Positions 18,601 to 25,572 of a stretch of DNA of 64,000 bases are shown here, one piece after another (position 1 is the first letter of the stretch; every line of letters begins with the position of its first letter). Both the position numbers and the translations under genes were made by a program. Below the pieces are notes generated by a model. The model was not told the origin of the DNA, made no database searches, and was given only the letters and a program-made list of their open reading frames with translations. This DNA comes from Aeromonas bivalvium. GTDB taxonomy: Bacteria; Pseudomonadota; Gammaproteobacteria; Enterobacterales; Aeromonadaceae. The stretch lies in the NCBI RefSeq assembly GCF_000819765.1, contig NZ_CDBT01000054.1, positions 32,722 through 96,721 on the forward strand, given 5' to 3'.

Positions 18601-19163
18601 GCCAGCTCCTGATATTCCTTCTTCTCCCGCGCCAGCAACTCGGCCAACTCCTGATTCTGATCGAGCTGGCTGCTGGCACTGGTGAGCTCATCTCTGAGCC
18701 TGGCTATCTGCTCCTGCAATTGGTGCAGCTCGTCGCTGGGATCTTTGGGGACGATAAAGGGCTCTGGTTTGAAATGCTCGCTCCCCTTGCCAAAGAAACG
18801 GTGGTACCAGACCGCCAGGTCTCGAGCGACTTTGAGCCCGGCCAGGGCCTCCTTGTGACGGGTTTTGAACTGATGAACCGCATGATTGCCCGCCTTGCGC
18901 AGCCCATGAAACAGGTTCATCACGATCGGATCCAGCGACAGCTCACGACCAACCAGATAAAGCAGCTCGACCTGTGTGGTCTGCGGCTGGGCGGCAATGC
19001 CGCAGCGCATTGCAATATCCTGGGCCAAGGCTTCACTGAGTTGACGCAACTTGACCAGAGTCGTGTTGGGATCACCGGCGAATGCCCGTTCAGCGCCCTG
19101 CGCCAGCTCGAGCAAAATGGAGTCATGGGCTTTTAGGAAATAGAAGTTGCTGCGCTCGGTCAT
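15648..19163 (-). CDS. hsdR: type I restriction-modification system, restriction (translocase) subunit
   Basis: This 1171-residue HsdR has an N-terminal DUF4145-like region (residues 1-130), a long Gln/Glu-rich coiled coil (about 145-255), a PD-(D/E)xK nuclease (RADYVLF ... AVEAKK, about 310-331) and superfamily 2 helicase motifs: Walker A ATGTGKT (about 478), DEAH box (about 579), and motif VI QMMGRATRRCDE (about 828). It cleaves unmodified DNA after ATP-driven translocation, together with HsdM and HsdS. Architecture and size resemble EcoKI/EcoEI-type subunits. I prefer the ATG at 19163, with GGAAGAG 5 bases upstream, over a GTG at 19169 that overlaps the mrr stop. No terminator is visible before the fic gap. 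Confidence 0.95.
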   Translation of the reverse strand: MTERSNFYFLKAHDSILLELAQGAERAFAGDPNTTLVKLRQLSEALAQDIAMRCGIAAQPQTTQVELLYLVGRELSLDPIVMNLFHGLRKAGNHAVHQFKTRHKEALAGLKVARDLAVWYHRFFGKGSEHFKPEPFIVPKDPSDELHQLQEQIARLRDELTSASSQLDQNQELAELLAREKKEYQELAELMDSEARELASQAKTHQKALATQQQEFERRLAELQQQLQQQSEEARKQAALALQGFASKAKRITDTLVLDEASTRILIDQQLQDAGWEADSEQLDYRKGARPQKGRNMAIAEWPTEHHGEKGRADYVLFIGLMPVAAVEAKKMNTNVAGKIPQAGRYSKGYALSGLMVSPWALEGRSSPWHDGQGEQYQLPYLYSCNGRPFVKQLAEQSGIWFRDARHPSNLARALQEFHSPEGLLDLLKRSREQAEQTLKQEGFGCLKVRPYQQKAIEAVESALERDQRDCLLAMATGTGKTRTIIGLMYRFLKAERFRRILFLVDRTALGGQALDAFKDARLEQNQTLWSAYTIAELGDMAAQAETRIQVATVQAMVKRIFTSDNRPPIDEFDCIIVDEAHRGYALDQEMTEGELSTRDAAQYLSSYRRVLDYFDAVKIGLTATPAKHTSEIFGKPVYLYSYREAVADDWLIDHESPIRFQTELTEHGINFSKGEKVAAIDTRTGEIETAELEDDLNFEVDAFNKRVINESFNRVICQALAQELDPFGEEKTMIFCATDNHADMVKRLLDAEFKTLYGESYNQETVAKITGKSDRVSTLISRYKNERYPNIAITVDLLTTGIDVPRICNLVFMRRVKSRILYEQMMGRATRRCDEIGKTVFRIYDPVDIYAALAEVNTMQPLVKNPDITLAQLAGELSDERCLEQALNVAGDEPGQSQADTILNQLSQKLMRVLRKAESKAERYPALKQKLAELGVEWGIEPGKLHQHLHQLGPRQASHFLRQHATLLRELAQVEELIGSEYRPVISDHQDRLTLREQSYGAYGRPQDYLDGFADFIRQQVNGNAALMAVINAPRNLTRAQLKEVKLLLDSAGFKEANLQSAWRNQTNQDIAASIIGHIRRAALGEPLIPYSERVRLAMEQIYRSQSWTPIQRKWLDRLARQLVHEVIVDRDFINERFADDGGAKRLDGLLGKQLDKLLTQLGDALWQVA

Positions 19164-19165
19164 GG

Positions 19166-20104
19166 TCACTCTTCCGTAAAGTAATCCGAATCCAGGGTCT
19201 TGATGGTGAGGGTCTGGCGGGTGGTGACGCCGACGCCGTATTCAATCATCAGGGCGGCGAGATGTGGGCCGTCAATCAGGACGATGCGTTTTTCAATCAG
19301 CCCCACATACGCTTGCGCCTCGCGGCTAAAGCTTGAGGTAGTGATAAAGACCCCCTTGCGGGCCTTGTGCAGATCCAGCGCTCCTGCGAAGGCCTGGATC
19401 TCGGGGCGGCCTACCGTCTTGTCGGTGTAGCGCTTGGCCTGCAGATAGATGGAGTCGAGGCCGAGGCGGTCTTCCTTGATAATGCCGTCGATGCCGCCAT
19501 CGCTGCTGTAACGGGTGGTGCGGGCCGCATCCTGCTGGCTGCCGCCATAACCCATGGCCACCATGAGATCGACTACCAGCTGTTCAAAGAAACGGGGCGA
19601 AAGGCCAAGGATCTCGGCCAGCAAGTCATCGGCAAGAGACTGATTGATGGCTGCCAGTGCTTGCTCAATCTGTTCTTGCGGTGTGCTGGCTTGCTCTGGC
19701 GTGGACTGTGTCGTTGCGTCCGTCACGATCCGGGGCGGATTGCCCACGCTCTCGCTGGAGGCCAAGGTGAACGCGACGAACTCGTTGAACCGGGCAAGGT
19801 AGTGGTTGTCGATGGCCTGACCCGACGCCAGTGCCGCCTTGCCCCGTTCGGTGATAAGGCAGAGGCCCCGCTTGGGCTGCTCGATTAATCCCGCCTTGAC
19901 CAGATAGGTCTTGGCCCAGCCGACCCGGCTGCGAACCTTGGTCTGGCGGCCGCTTGGCAGGGTCTCGGCCAGCTGTTCCGGAGTGAAGGCATAGTACTGG
20001 CAGACTCGTTCGAACACCTCTCGTAGGGGGCGGGAGGTGCCATCGGCCAAGGCCTGCAACAGCACTGGCATCATGGTTTCGTAACTGGGCAGGATTGGTT
20101 GCAT
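19166..20104 (-). CDS. mrr: Mrr-type restriction endonuclease
   Basis: This 312-residue protein aligns along its length with E. coli Mrr: an N-terminal winged-helix domain (residues 1-95), a linker, and a C-terminal PD-(D/E)xK nuclease with DGGIDG and QAKRY (about 200-222), followed by VGRPEIQAFAGAL and GVFITTSSF. Mrr enzymes cut methylated DNA. It is the first gene of the island and abuts hsdR, so modification-dependent and modification-blocked restriction are encoded together; its specificity must spare the local HsdM mark. The start is the ATG at 20104, where homology begins; no clear ribosome site is seen. Confidence 0.92.
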   Translation of the reverse strand: MQPILPSYETMMPVLLQALADGTSRPLREVFERVCQYYAFTPEQLAETLPSGRQTKVRSRVGWAKTYLVKAGLIEQPKRGLCLITERGKAALASGQAIDNHYLARFNEFVAFTLASSESVGNPPRIVTDATTQSTPEQASTPQEQIEQALAAINQSLADDLLAEILGLSPRFFEQLVVDLMVAMGYGGSQQDAARTTRYSSDGGIDGIIKEDRLGLDSIYLQAKRYTDKTVGRPEIQAFAGALDLHKARKGVFITTSSFSREAQAYVGLIEKRIVLIDGPHLAALMIEYGVGVTTRQTLTIKTLDSDYFTEE

Positions 20105-20228
20105 GGCGCGTGAGAAGAAGACAAAACAGGGGCTTATCTTGCCACAGTGGCCTGGTTGGGGCCAATTGCTGTCACTGGCATTCTTGGGGCTTTGTGAGCA
20201 AGCCCCCGGGCGTTGGCGGGGATAGGCA

Positions 20229-20261
20229 CAAAAAAACACCGGCGCCCTGGGGCGCCGGTGT
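20229..20261 (-). terminator. terminator after the purA-like gene
   Basis: An 11-bp perfect stem (ACACCGGCGCC / GGCGCCGGTGT) with a CTGG loop is followed on the minus strand by seven T residues. It lies about 40 bases after the stop codon of the purA-like gene and separates it from mrr. Confidence 0.9.
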
Positions 20262-20300
20262 CTGCTGCGGGTGTCGCTGGCCGCATCGCGGCCGATGGAC

Positions 20301-21557
20301 TCAGCGCAGTATCATCTGCTCGCGGCCCGGGCCGACGGAGACCATGGGCACGGGAACGCCCATCAGCTCCTCGATGCGCAGCACGTAGCGCTGGGCGGCC
20401 AGGGGCAGCTCTTCGAACTTGCGGCAGCCGGAGATGTCTTCGCTCCAGGCTTCCATGGATTCGTAGACGGCCTTGAGACCGGCGGTCTGCGGCCAGATCG
20501 GGTTTTCGGTGTGGGCACCCTCGTAGGCGACGCAGATCTTGAGATCCGGCATGCCGGAGAGGCAGTCCAGCTTGGTCAGGGCCACTTCGTTGGCGGCCTG
20601 GATTTCCAGACCCTGCTTGGTGGCGACGGCATCGAAGTAGCCGATGTCACGGGGACGGCCTGTGGTGGCGCCGAACTCGTTGGCGAACTTGCGGAACTCT
20701 TCCTGGTTCTCCATGGCGGTGATCAGGGTACCGGTACCGACCGAGGTGCTGAACGCCTTGGCCACGGCGATCACGCGCTCGGGACGCAGGGCCGGCAGGC
20801 CGCCACCGATCCCGGCGTAGGCGCCGGAGACGTGGGAGGAGGTCACCCAGGGGTACTCGCCGTAGATGAGGTCACGGCCGGCGCCCAGCTGGGCTTCGAA
20901 CAGCAGGGTCTCGCCCTTGGCCTGGATGGCCTTGAGGGGTTCGCTGACGTTGCAGATGGCATCGCGCCACGGCTCGGACACTTCCAGCAGCCAGTCGGCC
21001 ATCTCCTGGGCGGTCTGGCTGAACTCGAAGCTGGGGTAGAGGGCCTTGAGCTGGGGCAGTTTCCAGTCGAGGAAGAACTGGATGCGCTCCACCAGCACGT
21101 CCGGCTGTTTCAGCCAGCCGACCAGAATCGCCTTTTTCATGACCCGATCACCGTAAGCCGGGGCAATGCCCTGACGGGTGGAGCCGTAGGCGCCATCGCC
21201 CAGACGCACCTCTTCCAGGGTGTCCTCCAAGGCGTGGATCGGCAGGCAGAAGGTGGCCCTGTCGGAGATGGCGAGCTTGGGGTTCACGCCGGCGGCTTTC
21301 ACTTCGGCCAGCTCGCGGGTCAGCGGCTCCGGGCTGATGACCATGCCGGGGCCGAGCACGACCAGGCAGTCGGGGTTGAAGACGCCGCTCGGCAGCTGGT
21401 GCAGCTTGAAGGTGCCCAGGTCGTTGACGACGGTGTGGCCGGCGTTGTTGCCGCCCTGAAAACGGATGCTGGCGGCGGACTGGCCTGCCAGATAATCGAC
21501 GATGCGGCCCTTGCCTTCATCACCCCAGTTAGCACCTACGACTACGATAGACGACAT
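20301..21557 (-). CDS. divergent adenylosuccinate synthetase paralogue (PurA2-like)
   Basis: This 418-residue protein belongs to the PurA family, which joins aspartate to IMP using GTP. It retains the P-loop (GDEGKG, Asp13, Lys16), GGNNAGHT with His41, TTGRPR, LTKLD and a C-terminal SVGPGR. Several otherwise near-invariant motifs differ from E. coli PurA: the IMP-site FEGAQG is FEAQLG, GTTGRGIGPAYEDK is GSTRQGIAPAYGDR, and the inter-subunit IMP-contacting Arg143 region ARRG reads KKAI. The protein ends at MILR, without the usual tail. A canonical purA is expected elsewhere in the genome. The gene is divergent from a LysR regulator. It may act on IMP weakly or on a related substrate. The ATG at 21557 has AGGAGA 8 bases upstream. 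Confidence 0.85.
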   Translation of the reverse strand: MSSIVVVGANWGDEGKGRIVDYLAGQSAASIRFQGGNNAGHTVVNDLGTFKLHQLPSGVFNPDCLVVLGPGMVISPEPLTRELAEVKAAGVNPKLAISDRATFCLPIHALEDTLEEVRLGDGAYGSTRQGIAPAYGDRVMKKAILVGWLKQPDVLVERIQFFLDWKLPQLKALYPSFEFSQTAQEMADWLLEVSEPWRDAICNVSEPLKAIQAKGETLLFEAQLGAGRDLIYGEYPWVTSSHVSGAYAGIGGGLPALRPERVIAVAKAFSTSVGTGTLITAMENQEEFRKFANEFGATTGRPRDIGYFDAVATKQGLEIQAANEVALTKLDCLSGMPDLKICVAYEGAHTENPIWPQTAGLKAVYESMEAWSEDISGCRKFEELPLAAQRYVLRIEELMGVPVPMVSVGPGREQMILR

Positions 21558-21620
21558 GTGACTTTCTCCTAAGACGTTAGGCATCCATCCTAGGAGGCCG
21601 ATGCGGATTAGAAAAATTAA

Positions 21621-21641
21621 TTATCTTTATTGTTCTGATAA
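21621..21641. promoter_or_regulatory. LysR-type operator (T-N11-A) in the purA-like/LysR gap
   Basis: The sequence TTATC-N11-GATAA is a perfect interrupted palindrome of the LTTR box type, with a second overlapping palindrome TTGTT-CTGAT-AACAA at 21630-21644. It lies in the 149-base divergent gap, about 64 bases upstream of the purA-like start, the expected place for activation of that gene and autoregulation of the LysR gene. Confidence 0.7.
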
Positions 21642-21706
21642 CAAAACCATATAATTGCGGCGATATTATCGACGGCCGCGCCCCGTGGCCCGCTTCGGAG
21701 TGCTCC

Positions 21707-22645
21707 ATGCTGGATATTCACTGGCTCAATACCTTCGTCACCCTGGCCCGCCTGCAGCACTTCGGCCAGACCGCCACCGAGTTGCACATGACCCAGCCCA
21801 ACGTCAGCCTGCACCTCAAGAACCTGGAGCAGGCGACCCGGGTCAAGCTGGTGGAACGCAGCCCGTTCCGGCTGACCCAGGCCGGGGAGCGCTTGCTGCA
21901 AAGCGCCGAGCGCGCCCTCAACGAGCTGCAACTGTGCCAGGCCGATCTCAATGCCCTCGGCCAGTTCAGTCAGGGCAAGCTTGCCATCGCCGCCAGTGAC
22001 ATCATCTCGCGCCTGCTGCTGATCCAGCCGTTTCAGCGCTTCAAGCAGGCCTTCCCCGGCATCGATCTCACCCTGTTCAACACCACCTCGGATCAGGCGG
22101 CCGAGCTGGTGAAGGGGGGCAAGGCGGATCTCGGCTTCGTGATGGCGCAAAAGCGCAGCGAGCCGCTCTTCTATACCGAATTGCAACAGGTGACCTGGTG
22201 CGCCCTGGGGCAGGGGCTTACCCGCTGGCAGGCGCGGGCCAGGGCAGGGGAGAGCGACCCCCTCGACGAGCCCACCCTGATCCTGCTGGGTCACGACACC
22301 CGCACCCGGGCGCTGATCGACCCCTCCTTGCCCCTGCTCGGCCTGCCGAGCTGCCGCATCATGGAGGTGGGCAGCGTGGACGCCCAGCTCGACTGGGCCG
22401 AGGCGGGGTTCGGGGTCGCCATAGTGCCGGACTTCTCGCTCCACCCCAGGCTCAAGCTGACGGCGCCGGTCACCGAGCTCCATGATTTTCCCGGTACCAG
22501 TCTGGGGTACGTGGTGCGCCAGAACCAGGTGCTGTCCCGGGCCATCAAGCAGCTGCTGCACTGGGTGGAGGAGGAGATCCAGCGCCCCCATCCCTACCTT
22601 GACCCGGCGCCGGAGACGCGCAAGGAGAGCGGGGAGGGCGAGTAG
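21707..22645 (+). CDS. LysR-family transcriptional regulator
   Basis: This 312-residue LTTR has an N-terminal winged helix (residues 3-62, LNTFVTLARLQHFGQTA and TQPNVSLHLKNLE) and a substrate-binding domain (about 88-290). It is transcribed divergently from the purA-like gene across a 149-base gap containing a T-N11-A site, so it probably controls that gene in response to a purine-related or other small ligand. GGAG precedes the ATG with a 7-base spacer. The C-terminal 20 residues are charged and probably disordered. Confidence 0.88.
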   Translation: MLDIHWLNTFVTLARLQHFGQTATELHMTQPNVSLHLKNLEQATRVKLVERSPFRLTQAGERLLQSAERALNELQLCQADLNALGQFSQGKLAIAASDIISRLLLIQPFQRFKQAFPGIDLTLFNTTSDQAAELVKGGKADLGFVMAQKRSEPLFYTELQQVTWCALGQGLTRWQARARAGESDPLDEPTLILLGHDTRTRALIDPSLPLLGLPSCRIMEVGSVDAQLDWAEAGFGVAIVPDFSLHPRLKLTAPVTELHDFPGTSLGYVVRQNQVLSRAIKQLLHWVEEEIQRPHPYLDPAPETRKESGEGE

Positions 22646-22672
22646 CGGCGTCAAGGGGCCGAGTACGAAAAA

Positions 22673-22702
22673 CATCAGGGCCACCGCGAGGTGGCCCTGA
22701 TG
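22673..22702. terminator. bidirectional terminator, LysR gene / TAXI gene
   Basis: A 13-bp perfect stem (CATCAGGGCCACC / GGTGGCCCTGATG) with a GCGA loop lies between convergent genes. The minus-strand side is followed by TTTTTCG. Confidence 0.85.
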
Positions 22703-22724
22703 CTGTCTGTCTGGATGAAAAAAG

Positions 22725-24143
22725 TCAGGGTGTGGCCGCGGGCTCGGTGGCGGCTGCGCCAGAGGGAGGTTGGGCAGGCGCCGCCTCGGCCTCTGGGGTT
22801 GCCGCTGATCCCGTGGCGGCTGCGCCAGAAGGGGTCTGGGCCGGCGCCGCCTCGGCCTCTGGGATTGCCGCCGAGCCGGTGGCGGCTGCGCCAGAGGGGG
22901 TCTGGGCAGGCGCCGTTTCCCCCTCCAGGATTGCCGCCGAGCCGGTGGCGGCTGCGTCAGAGGGAGTCTGGGCAAGCGCCGTTTCCCCCTCCAGGATTGC
23001 CGCCTCGTCCTCGAGGATTGCCGCCGAGCCGGTGGCGGCTGCGCCAGAGGGGGTCTGGGCCGGCGCGGTCTCCCCTTCGGGCGCGGTGCTCTCCTCGGTG
23101 GCCTCAGCCCCAGAGACGGTCTGGGTGGGCAGCGCCTCCGAGGGGACGCTGTCGGGTTGCAGGGACTCTGGCATCAGGGTGGGCGGGAGCGGCTCGGGCG
23201 CCCTGGGGTCATCCTGCATGGCGGCATGGGATGGCGCCGGGCTTGGCGCCGTCATGGTCTCCTGGGTGAGGGTGATGAGGGACGGATGCAGGCGGGTAAA
23301 TTGCTTGAGGTGCTCATCCATTACCCGGCGCAGGCGATGGACTGTCTCGACCGGCAGGGTATCCTGGGTCACCAGGTCCGCGCGCACCCCCAGGGTGGGG
23401 ATCGCCATGGTCTGGCCCGGGTAGAGGTTGGCCGGAATGCGGCCCCGCTCGTAATAGGTCGACCCCTCGATGAGCCCGGTTATCCTGGCATCATCGATGG
23501 GGAGCAGACGGGCCTTGCAGCGCCCGGTCAGATCCGAAATCACCTGATTGGGTTGACCCGCGACCACGAAGGCGGCGTCCAGGCTGCCATCACACAGGCC
23601 TTGCAGCCGATCGGCCCCCAGCCCGGCGGTGGGGGCAAAATCCTTGGCCTGCCAGCCCATGGCCTCGACAAGCGCCATGATGGTGACCCTGTCTCCGCCG
23701 TTGACGCTGCCAAGATCGACCCGTTTTCCCGGCAGATCCCCCAGGCTGCCGATCCGGCTCTGTTCACCGACCAGCAGGGCCACCGATTCGTGATGGAGCC
23801 GATAGAGGGAGCGCAGCGCCCTGTTGGGACCCTGGTCCGCGAAGGGGCCGGTGCCATGGACGGTGTGGTGGAGTACATCGGATTGCACCAGGGCGAGCTG
23901 GCTCTTGCCCTCTTGCAGATCCTGCAAGTTGGCAAGGGATCCCTTGGTGCTCCGCACGCTGCAGCGCAGGCCATCTGACCCGCTCTGTTCGTTGAGCAGG
24001 CGGCAGAGGGCGCCACCGACCGGGTAGTAGACGCCGGTGAGCGCCCCCGTGCTGATGGTGAGGTAATCGCTGGCGTGGGCGCTCGTCCCCCAGCAGAGCA
24101 GGGCAAACAGGGGGGCGAGCAGGGCAGGTATTCGTGGGCGCAT
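22725..24143 (-). CDS. TAXI-family TRAP transporter solute-binding protein with repetitive C-terminal tail
   Basis: This 472-residue protein has a signal peptide (MRPRIPAL, hydrophobic core, cleavage near AHA-SDYL) and a TAXI substrate-binding domain (about 23-320; YLTISTGALTGVYYPVGGALC, and DLGSVNGGD). TAXI proteins feed TRAP permeases, but no TRAP permease is in the window. From about residue 330 the chain becomes a Pro/Ala/Glu-rich tail built from six copies of a 22-residue repeat ending in SGAAATGSAA. The tail is probably disordered. Start: I use the ATG at 24143; one at 24179 would lengthen the n-region. The stop of the upstream malY-like gene is 41 bases away, so the two are probably cotranscribed. 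Confidence 0.82.
   Translation of the reverse strand: MRPRIPALLAPLFALLCWGTSAHASDYLTISTGALTGVYYPVGGALCRLLNEQSGSDGLRCSVRSTKGSLANLQDLQEGKSQLALVQSDVLHHTVHGTGPFADQGPNRALRSLYRLHHESVALLVGEQSRIGSLGDLPGKRVDLGSVNGGDRVTIMALVEAMGWQAKDFAPTAGLGADRLQGLCDGSLDAAFVVAGQPNQVISDLTGRCKARLLPIDDARITGLIEGSTYYERGRIPANLYPGQTMAIPTLGVRADLVTQDTLPVETVHRLRRVMDEHLKQFTRLHPSLITLTQETMTAPSPAPSHAAMQDDPRAPEPLPPTLMPESLQPDSVPSEALPTQTVSGAEATEESTAPEGETAPAQTPSGAAATGSAAILEDEAAILEGETALAQTPSDAAATGSAAILEGETAPAQTPSGAAATGSAAIPEAEAAPAQTPSGAAATGSAATPEAEAAPAQPPSGAAATEPAATP
22747..23163. repeat. 66-bp tandem repeats encoding the TAXI protein tail
   Basis: Six head-to-tail units begin at 22747, 22813, 22879, 22945, 23032 and 23098. The period is 66 bases except between the fourth and fifth, where a 21-base in-frame insertion gives 87. 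The 5' units of the gene (highest coordinates) are the most degenerate. All lengths are multiples of three, so copy number can change without a frameshift. Confidence 0.9.
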
Positions 24144-24184
24144 AGGAAACCAGTCAGTCAGCAGGGATGGGAGACCCATATGGC

Positions 24185-25327
24185 TCATTTGAGCCGGGCC
24201 ATGATGGCCCGTTCCATGCGAGCCAAGGCCTCGGTCAGGCGCGCCCGGGTGCAACCGAAGTTGAGGCGCACGAACTGCGCATCCCCGAACTGGGCGCCCG
24301 GGGAGAGGCCGACGCCAGCCTGTTCGAAGAAGGCGATGGGGTCTTCCAGTGTCAGGCCCGCGACATCGATCCAGGCGAGATAGGTGGCCTGGTTGCGCGC
24401 CAGCATGACCCCGGGCCAGCGGGCGACGGCCGCCTCGATCAGGGCCAGGTTGCCGCTCAGGTAGTCGAGCTGCGCCGCCAGCCAGGCATCGCCCCCCTCG
24501 TAGGCCGCCTCGGCCGCCACATAGCCCAGCAGGTTGACGTCGGCGCTGATGCCGCGCATCGCCTGTTGCAGCTTGAGGCGCAGCCTGGGATTGGCCACCA
24601 CGGCGAAGGAGCAGCACAGACCGGCGATGTTGAAGGTCTTGCTCGGTGCCATCATGACGGCAGAGCGCTCGGCGGCTGCCGGACTCAGGGCACCGTAGGG
24701 GATGTGGCGGGCGCCTTGGTCCAGCAGCAGATCGCAGTGGATCTCGTCGGAGCAGATCACCAGGTTGTGGCGCTCGGCGATGGCGTCGATGGCTTCCAGT
24801 TCCTCCCGGGTGAAGATGGTGCCGCCCGGGTTGTGGGGGTTGCACAGCAGCAGCAGATCCGCCGAGGGGGCCTGACGCTCCAGCTCCGCTATGTCCAGGA
24901 CCCAGCGCGCATCCTGCTCCACCATGGGCACGGTGAGCAGGGGCCTGTCATTGAAGCCCGGCGCCTGCAGGAAGGGGTAGTAGACCGGCTTGGGGGTAAT
25001 GATGCCGCGGCCATGCTGGCTCCAGGCCTTGCAGGCGAGGTTCAGACCGGGCACCACGCCGGGCAGGAATACCAGCCACTGGGCCTCTATCTGCCAGCCA
25101 TAGCGCTCCTTCATGCGGGCAATGATGAGTTCGATGAGACGGGGGGAGGGGCGTGAGTAACCAAAGACGCCGTGGGCGACCCGCTCGGTCAGGGCCTCGA
25201 TGACGGCCGGGGGGGAAACGAAGTCGGTGTCGGCCACCCACATGGGCAGGACGTCCTTATCCTTGTACTTGTCCCACTTCAGGCTCATGGTGCCGCTGCG
25301 ATCAATTTCCCTGTCAAAATCAAACAT
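24185..25327 (-). CDS. PLP-dependent cystathionine beta-lyase/aminotransferase, MalY/PatB family
   Basis: This 380-residue fold-type I PLP enzyme has the MalY/PatB opening (DREIDRSGTMSLKWDKY, LPMWVADTDF), the CNPHNPGG motif, SDEIHCDLL with the PLP-ring Asp, and the Schiff-base lysine in APSKTFNIAG. It likely performs C-S beta-elimination on cystathionine or cysteine conjugates; MalY in E. coli also modulates the maltose regulator. The ATG at 25327 has AGGA 7 bases upstream; a TTG two codons earlier is less likely. It precedes the TAXI gene, possibly an operon for uptake and use of an amino compound, which is inference. Confidence 0.88.
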   Translation of the reverse strand: MFDFDREIDRSGTMSLKWDKYKDKDVLPMWVADTDFVSPPAVIEALTERVAHGVFGYSRPSPRLIELIIARMKERYGWQIEAQWLVFLPGVVPGLNLACKAWSQHGRGIITPKPVYYPFLQAPGFNDRPLLTVPMVEQDARWVLDIAELERQAPSADLLLLCNPHNPGGTIFTREELEAIDAIAERHNLVICSDEIHCDLLLDQGARHIPYGALSPAAAERSAVMMAPSKTFNIAGLCCSFAVVANPRLRLKLQQAMRGISADVNLLGYVAAEAAYEGGDAWLAAQLDYLSGNLALIEAAVARWPGVMLARNQATYLAWIDVAGLTLEDPIAFFEQAGVGLSPGAQFGDAQFVRLNFGCTRARLTEALARMERAIMARLK

Positions 25328-25572
25328 ATTCAATCCTTTTACTGGCCAGACAAGCCGGGTGCCACGGGCTGGTGTCTGCTGCCCGTCCCTCGGGCAAGGG
25401 CGGTCGGCCGGCCATCTTGGTGGTTGCTGCCATCATGGGGCAATCTGGGCTTTCAATGTACGGTGTCGGCGGAGCCGTCGCAAGCCTTGAGCTGGTTCGA
25501 GATGGTGTCATAAGATGACCATCGTCCCTGCGCCTCCCGGCGCATCCCTTCCTCCAGTCTGGTGATAACCCT

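Noticed and set aside
10318..20300. prophage or integrative element carrying the defence genes
   Set aside because: No integrase, transposase, structural gene, tRNA or flanking direct repeat is visible at either edge.
20301..21557. PurZ-type 2-aminoadenine biosynthesis enzyme
   Set aside because: The protein is full-length (418) and resembles bacterial PurA overall, keeping the usual aspartate/GTP motifs; no companion phage-type genes such as a dATP hydrolase or special polymerase are nearby.
24144..24845. long N-terminal extension of the TAXI reading frame
   Set aside because: It overlaps the malY-like gene in another frame, has low-complexity Arg/Gly/Pro content and would bury the signal peptide.
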